In this document: positions 6,299 through 8,735 of the stretch, piece by piece
Position numbering within the stretch: position 1 is the stretch's first letter
How the letters are laid out: each line of letters opens with the position of its first letter
Source: JAAZFZ01 sp035647435
Lineage (GTDB): Bacteria > Bacillota > Clostridia > Oscillospirales > Acutalibacteraceae
Assembly: GCA_035647435.1 (NCBI GenBank)
Contig: DASRNM010000105.1
Span: 1-8,735 of the forward strand
Length of the DNA: 8,735 nucleotides
Reading direction: 5' to 3'
The notes under the pieces: model-generated
Database searches by the model: none
Told to the model about the DNA's origin: nothing
What the model saw: the letters and a program-made list of their open reading frames with translations, nothing else
Position numbers and translations under genes: made by a program

Positions 6299-7699
6299 AT
6301 GGTTAGGGACATGACAAAGGGCAAGCCCATAAAGCTTATTATATCATTTGGCTTGCCACTTTTAATAGGTAACTTGTTTCAGCAATTGTATAATATGGTT
6401 GACAGTAGTGTTGTCGGTCATTTCGTCGGCAAGAATGCTCTTGCAGCCGTCGGTTCGACCGGCTCGCTTATGTTTATGATAATGGGATTCATTATCGGCT
6501 TGACCAGCGGTTTTTCAATTCCCATTTCAAAATATTTCGGAGCGGGCGATCAAAAGAACATGAGAAAATGTGTTGCTCATTCAATTTATTTAACATTAAT
6601 AATTGCTGTTGTTATGACAACAATAGCCGTTCTATCAATCGAAAATGTTCTCAGGCTTATGAAAACACCTGATAATATCTTTGCGGACGCTTACGCATAC
6701 ATTTCAATTATATGTGCGGGCATTTCGGCGATACTGTTTTATAATATGCTTGCAGCTATTTTGAGGGCGATAGGCGACAGCAAGACACCCTTATACTTTT
6801 TAATGTTAACAACTGTTTTAAACATAATTCTTGATTTGGTTTTTGTAGTAAAGTTTTCATGGGGTGTAAAGGGAGTCGCAATAGCAACCGTTATTTCGCA
6901 GTTAGTGTCTGGTCTGCTATGCTTTATACACATTAAACGACATTTTTTTATACTTCATTTGCGAGCGGAAGATATGAAAATCGATACTAAAATATGCAAA
7001 GAGCTTCTCTATACCGGCCTGCCCATGGGTTTTCAAATGTCAATAACGGCACTGGGTGCGATAATGCTTCAATCGTCGGTCAATGCTCTCGGCTCGGATA
7101 TTGTCGCCGCAGTCACTGCTGCGAGCAGAATTCAATTAATGCTTATTCAGCCCGGTGAGACAATCGGTATCACAATGGCAACATATTGTGGACAGAACCT
7201 TGGAGCAAAGAGAATTGATAGAATACAAAAGGGCGTAAATCAAAGCCTTTTGTTGTCGCTTGCTTATAGCGTGGGTGTGTTCTTCGTCGGTCAATTCGCA
7301 GGCAAATATATTGCGCTGTTGTTCTTGAAAAAGTCAGAGGTTCTTGTTCTCGGCTATGTAGAACAGTTTTTAAAAATAAACAGTTGTTTTTATCCTGTCT
7401 TATCGGTACTGTTCGTTTACAGAAATTCGTTGCAAGGTCTCGGTTACAGCATGCCTGCACTTACAGCGGGAATAAGCGAACTTTTTGCGAGGGGTATTTT
7501 CGGCATGTTAATTGTGCCTAAATTCGGATTCATAGCCGTTTGCTTTGCAAATCCGGGAGCATGGATAGCGGGTGTTCTGATTCTCATACCTGTTTATTAT
7601 TATGTAATGCGTAGAATAAAAAGGAAATATAAAATTTCTTCAAAAAATATTGGAAATCCTCTTGATTCTGATGTTGCGTCACAATGTATCATTGAATAA
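6299..7699 (+). CDS. MATE-family efflux transporter (multidrug/cation antiporter)
   Basis: An inner-membrane exporter expected to use a Na+ or H+ gradient to expel drugs or metabolites. The 466 residues are the normal length for the family, and hydrophobic segments fill nearly the whole chain, consistent with twelve membrane helices in two related halves. Family signatures are the N-terminal MTKGKP (5-10), NLFQQLYNMVDSSVVGHFVG (25-44), RAIGDSKTPL (156-165), YCGQNLGAKR (296-305) and RNSLQGLGYS (375-384). A short basic tail begins near 438. The start at 6299 matches the usual beginning of clostridial MATE proteins. Its ribosome site is weak (GGGG at 6287-6290, 8 nt away). It has its own promoter, diverges from glgB, and is followed 11 bases later by a TipAS regulator remnant. 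The substrate cannot be predicted. Confidence 0.94.
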   Translation: MVRDMTKGKPIKLIISFGLPLLIGNLFQQLYNMVDSSVVGHFVGKNALAAVGSTGSLMFMIMGFIIGLTSGFSIPISKYFGAGDQKNMRKCVAHSIYLTLIIAVVMTTIAVLSIENVLRLMKTPDNIFADAYAYISIICAGISAILFYNMLAAILRAIGDSKTPLYFLMLTTVLNIILDLVFVVKFSWGVKGVAIATVISQLVSGLLCFIHIKRHFFILHLRAEDMKIDTKICKELLYTGLPMGFQMSITALGAIMLQSSVNALGSDIVAAVTAASRIQLMLIQPGETIGITMATYCGQNLGAKRIDRIQKGVNQSLLLSLAYSVGVFFVGQFAGKYIALLFLKKSEVLVLGYVEQFLKINSCFYPVLSVLFVYRNSLQGLGYSMPALTAGISELFARGIFGMLIVPKFGFIAVCFANPGAWIAGVLILIPVYYYVMRRIKRKYKISSKNIGNPLDSDVASQCIIE

Positions 7700-7710
7700 T
7701 TTAGAGAATT

Positions 7711-7926
7711 TCGACTAGCCCCGATTAACAGGTTGTGCAAGAGGGCGTTCAAAGATTAAATGACTATATCAGTGATAATTTCTATAACTGCTCAAACGAA
7801 AGACTCCGAACTCTCAGTGAAGTGTATTGTAAGGACGAAAGGTTCAAACAAAATATTGACAGCCTTGGCGAGGGTACGGTAGATTTTGTGGCAAAAGCAA
7901 TCTTAATTTATTGCAAAAAAGGATAA
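7711..7926 (+). pseudogene. Remnant of a TipAS-domain (MerR/TipA-type) regulator, C-terminal half only
   Basis: The frame ending at 7926 reads like the C-terminal half of the TipAS antibiotic-recognition domain: DYISDNFYNCSNERL, then CKDERFKQNID, GEGTVDFVAKAI and YCKKG. These match the family pattern (FY-C, DERF-NID, G-GTA-F---AI-YC) as I recall it. The same frame upstream reads STSPD, a TAA stop at 7726-7728, then QVVQEGVQ. This fits the domain's usual SP-x-x-Q-alignment continuing across a single nonsense change. The N-terminal DNA-binding half and the rest of TipAS are absent, since the MATE stop is only 11 bases away. The open part could start at GTG 7735 (63 codons), but no ribosome binding site precedes it. 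I therefore favour a pseudogene over a functional small protein. Loss of a drug-sensing regulator next to an efflux gene is suggestive, but their former link is inference. Confidence 0.7.
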
Positions 7927-7970
7927 AAACAACAGGGGGCAGGTTTTGAACTGCCCCTTGTTTTAATTTT
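7926..7970. terminator. Bidirectional Rho-independent terminator between convergent genes
   Basis: The core stem GGGGCAG/CTGCCCC (7936-7942 and 7951-7957) has an 8-nt loop. Flanking AAAACAA/TTGTTTT (7926-7932 and 7958-7964) extends it after a 3-nt bulge. The plus-strand tail is TTTTAATTTT and the minus-strand tail GTTGTTTTTA. It can therefore end both the MATE transcript and the convergent flavodoxin transcript, whose stop is at 7991. Confidence 0.88.
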
Positions 7971-7990
7971 ACACAAAAGTTAAAGGATAA

Positions 7991-8479
7991 TCATACCCTA
8001 ATCGGCAAAACGCTTATCCAGTCGTTAGCCTTGTTTTTTGCATCGTCAGGGTTTGTTTTGAGTGGTTCAACGAAATCTATTTCACCGAGAAAGCGGTTGT
8101 TTGGATAACAATCCTTGAACCTTTCAAAGCACTTGCCGCTGATTTTACCGCCGTGGCAAGTAAAGAACACAATGCTTTTGTCAATGATTTCATTTTGAGA
8201 AATAAAAGTGTTGAGTGCAGGTGCTAAATTGCCTGCCCAAACAGGGCTGCCCACAATAATGTTATCGTAATCATTCAAATCCACACTCTCGTTGACAAGC
8301 TTTGGCTTTGCTCTCAAAAGTGCAGATATGCTACCTAAAAAGTATTTGGTCAAACCCTTCGCTGGAGGGTCATTCTTAGGTTTAAGCTCCAATAAATCTG
8401 CGTTGAGCTTTTGTGCAATGCAATTTGCCATAAACTTTGTGTTGCCTTCAAGCGAATAAAATATAACAATGCTTTTCAT
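7991..8479 (-). CDS. Flavodoxin-family protein
   Basis: A 162-residue cytoplasmic protein with the flavodoxin fold, expected to bind FMN and act in electron transfer or as a small flavin reductase. The phosphate-binding loop YSLEGNT (8-14) follows the first beta strand KSIVIFY. The isoalloxazine-contact loops are probably GSPVWAGNLAP (77-87) and TCHGGKISGK (107-116). This pattern resembles the small clostridial flavodoxin-like proteins more than classical long-chain flavodoxins. I chose the ATG at 8479 because AAGGAGGG (8485-8492) stands 5 nt upstream and the first beta strand begins right there. An in-frame ATG at 8545 would add 22 atypical residues across an inverted repeat. It stands alone, convergent with the MATE gene, and has no visible redox partner here, so the physiological role is unknown. 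Confidence 0.88.
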   Translation of the reverse strand: MKSIVIFYSLEGNTKFMANCIAQKLNADLLELKPKNDPPAKGLTKYFLGSISALLRAKPKLVNESVDLNDYDNIIVGSPVWAGNLAPALNTFISQNEIIDKSIVFFTCHGGKISGKCFERFKDCYPNNRFLGEIDFVEPLKTNPDDAKNKANDWISVLPIRV

Positions 8480-8484
8480 GGTTT

Positions 8485-8492
8485 CCCTCCTT
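8485..8492 (-). promoter_or_regulatory. Ribosome binding site that fixes the flavodoxin start
   Basis: AAGGAGGG on the minus strand, 5 nt before the ATG at 8479. It argues against the longer frame from 8545. Confidence 0.85.
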
Positions 8493-8523
8493 GGATATTT
8501 GAGAATAAGCCTATTGTATTTTA

Positions 8524-8544
8524 TGGCATTTAAAAAACATGCCA
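8524..8544. repeat. Inverted repeat upstream of the flavodoxin gene, possible operator
   Basis: TGGCAT (8524-8529) and ATGCCA (8539-8544) form exact 6-bp arms around a 9-nt A-rich spacer, 45 bases upstream of the flavodoxin start. It lies where a promoter would be expected (a TACAAT -10-like hexamer is at 8518-8513 on the minus strand, but without a convincing -35). An operator for a dimeric regulator is plausible, but the arms are short and no regulator can be named. Confidence 0.4.
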
Positions 8545-8663
8545 CTTTTTGAACAAGAAAAAAATCGAATATAGGTTAATTGACCGAAAACAGGACAAAG
8601 TTAGGAAAACTATGGCATTCGCTCATGAATATTAAAATGATGGTATAATTATTAGGGTTTTTT

Positions 8664-8735
8664 ATGGCAAAAAACAATCGTTCTGACTTGCAATTTTTAT
8701 TACAAACACTTATAAATACATATAAATGCCTATAT
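8664..8735 (+). CDS. Possible 5' end of a gene running off the right edge
   Basis: From the ATG at 8664 the frame stays open for 24 codons to the last base, beginning MAKNNRSDLQ. A weak AGGG (8654-8657) lies 6 nt upstream, and TGGTATAAT (8641-8649) resembles an extended -10 promoter without a -35. If that promoter were real, the leader would be only about 8 nt. I do not recognise the peptide. An open run this short can arise by chance, and the opposite strand is also open over part of the same stretch, so this is a tentative call. Confidence 0.3.
   Translation, partial: MAKNNRSDLQFLLQTLINTYKCLY

Noticed and set aside
8480..8545. Longer flavodoxin from the ATG at 8545
   Set aside because: The extension has no ribosome binding site and precedes the natural first beta strand. 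The ATG at 8479 has AAGGAGGG at proper spacing.
8580..8734. Minus-strand open frame entering from the right edge and ending near 8580
   Set aside because: About 51 codons without recognisable motifs, in AT-rich DNA overlapping the possible plus-strand start. It could be chance, and nothing supports a gene end such as a following terminator.
1..8735. tRNA, rRNA, CRISPR arrays, insertion sequences or phage genes
   Set aside because: I saw no cloverleaf or rRNA-like sequence, no regularly spaced repeats, no transposase or integrase motifs and no terminal inverted repeats in the window.

Overview
The window looks like a chromosomal segment of a low-to-moderate GC Gram-positive anaerobe, most likely in Clostridia (Oscillospiraceae or Ruminococcaceae-like). 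The evidence is the paired GlgC/GlgD arrangement typical of Firmicutes, strong AGGAGG ribosome binding sites before most genes, consensus sigma-A type promoters, and AT-rich spacers. Species cannot be named from the sequence alone.

Left and central part (about 11-5992, minus strand): a four-gene glycogen synthesis operon transcribed right to left as glgB - glgC - glgD - glgA. A near-consensus promoter (TTGAAA, 17 bp, TATAAT with an extended TG) lies just upstream of glgB. The spacer between glgB and glgC holds a clear two-part hairpin. glgC and glgD overlap by ATGA, so they are probably translationally coupled. A hairpin terminator follows glgA at the left edge. GlgC and its divergent paralog GlgD make ADP-glucose, GlgA polymerises it into alpha-1,4-glucan, and GlgB adds alpha-1,6 branches. 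No glycogen phosphorylase or debranching enzyme is in the window.

Middle spacer (about 5910-6298): a very AT-rich divergent intergenic region carrying the glgB promoter on the minus strand and a separate promoter on the plus strand for an efflux gene.

Right part (6299-8479): a MATE-family multidrug/Na+ antiporter on the plus strand. It is followed after only 11 bases by a decayed fragment matching the C-terminal half of a TipAS drug-recognition domain, with an in-frame stop and no ribosome binding site. A bidirectional terminator separates this from a convergent small flavodoxin-family gene on the minus strand. The last 250 bases are mostly non-coding, with an inverted repeat, recurring TATGGCA words and a possible gene start that runs off the edge.

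Most of the window is well-understood metabolism. I found no convincing undescribed system. The items most worth a second look are the TipAS remnant beside the MATE gene, the glgB-glgC intercistronic hairpin, and the Ala replacing the usual Lys in the GlgA substrate loop.
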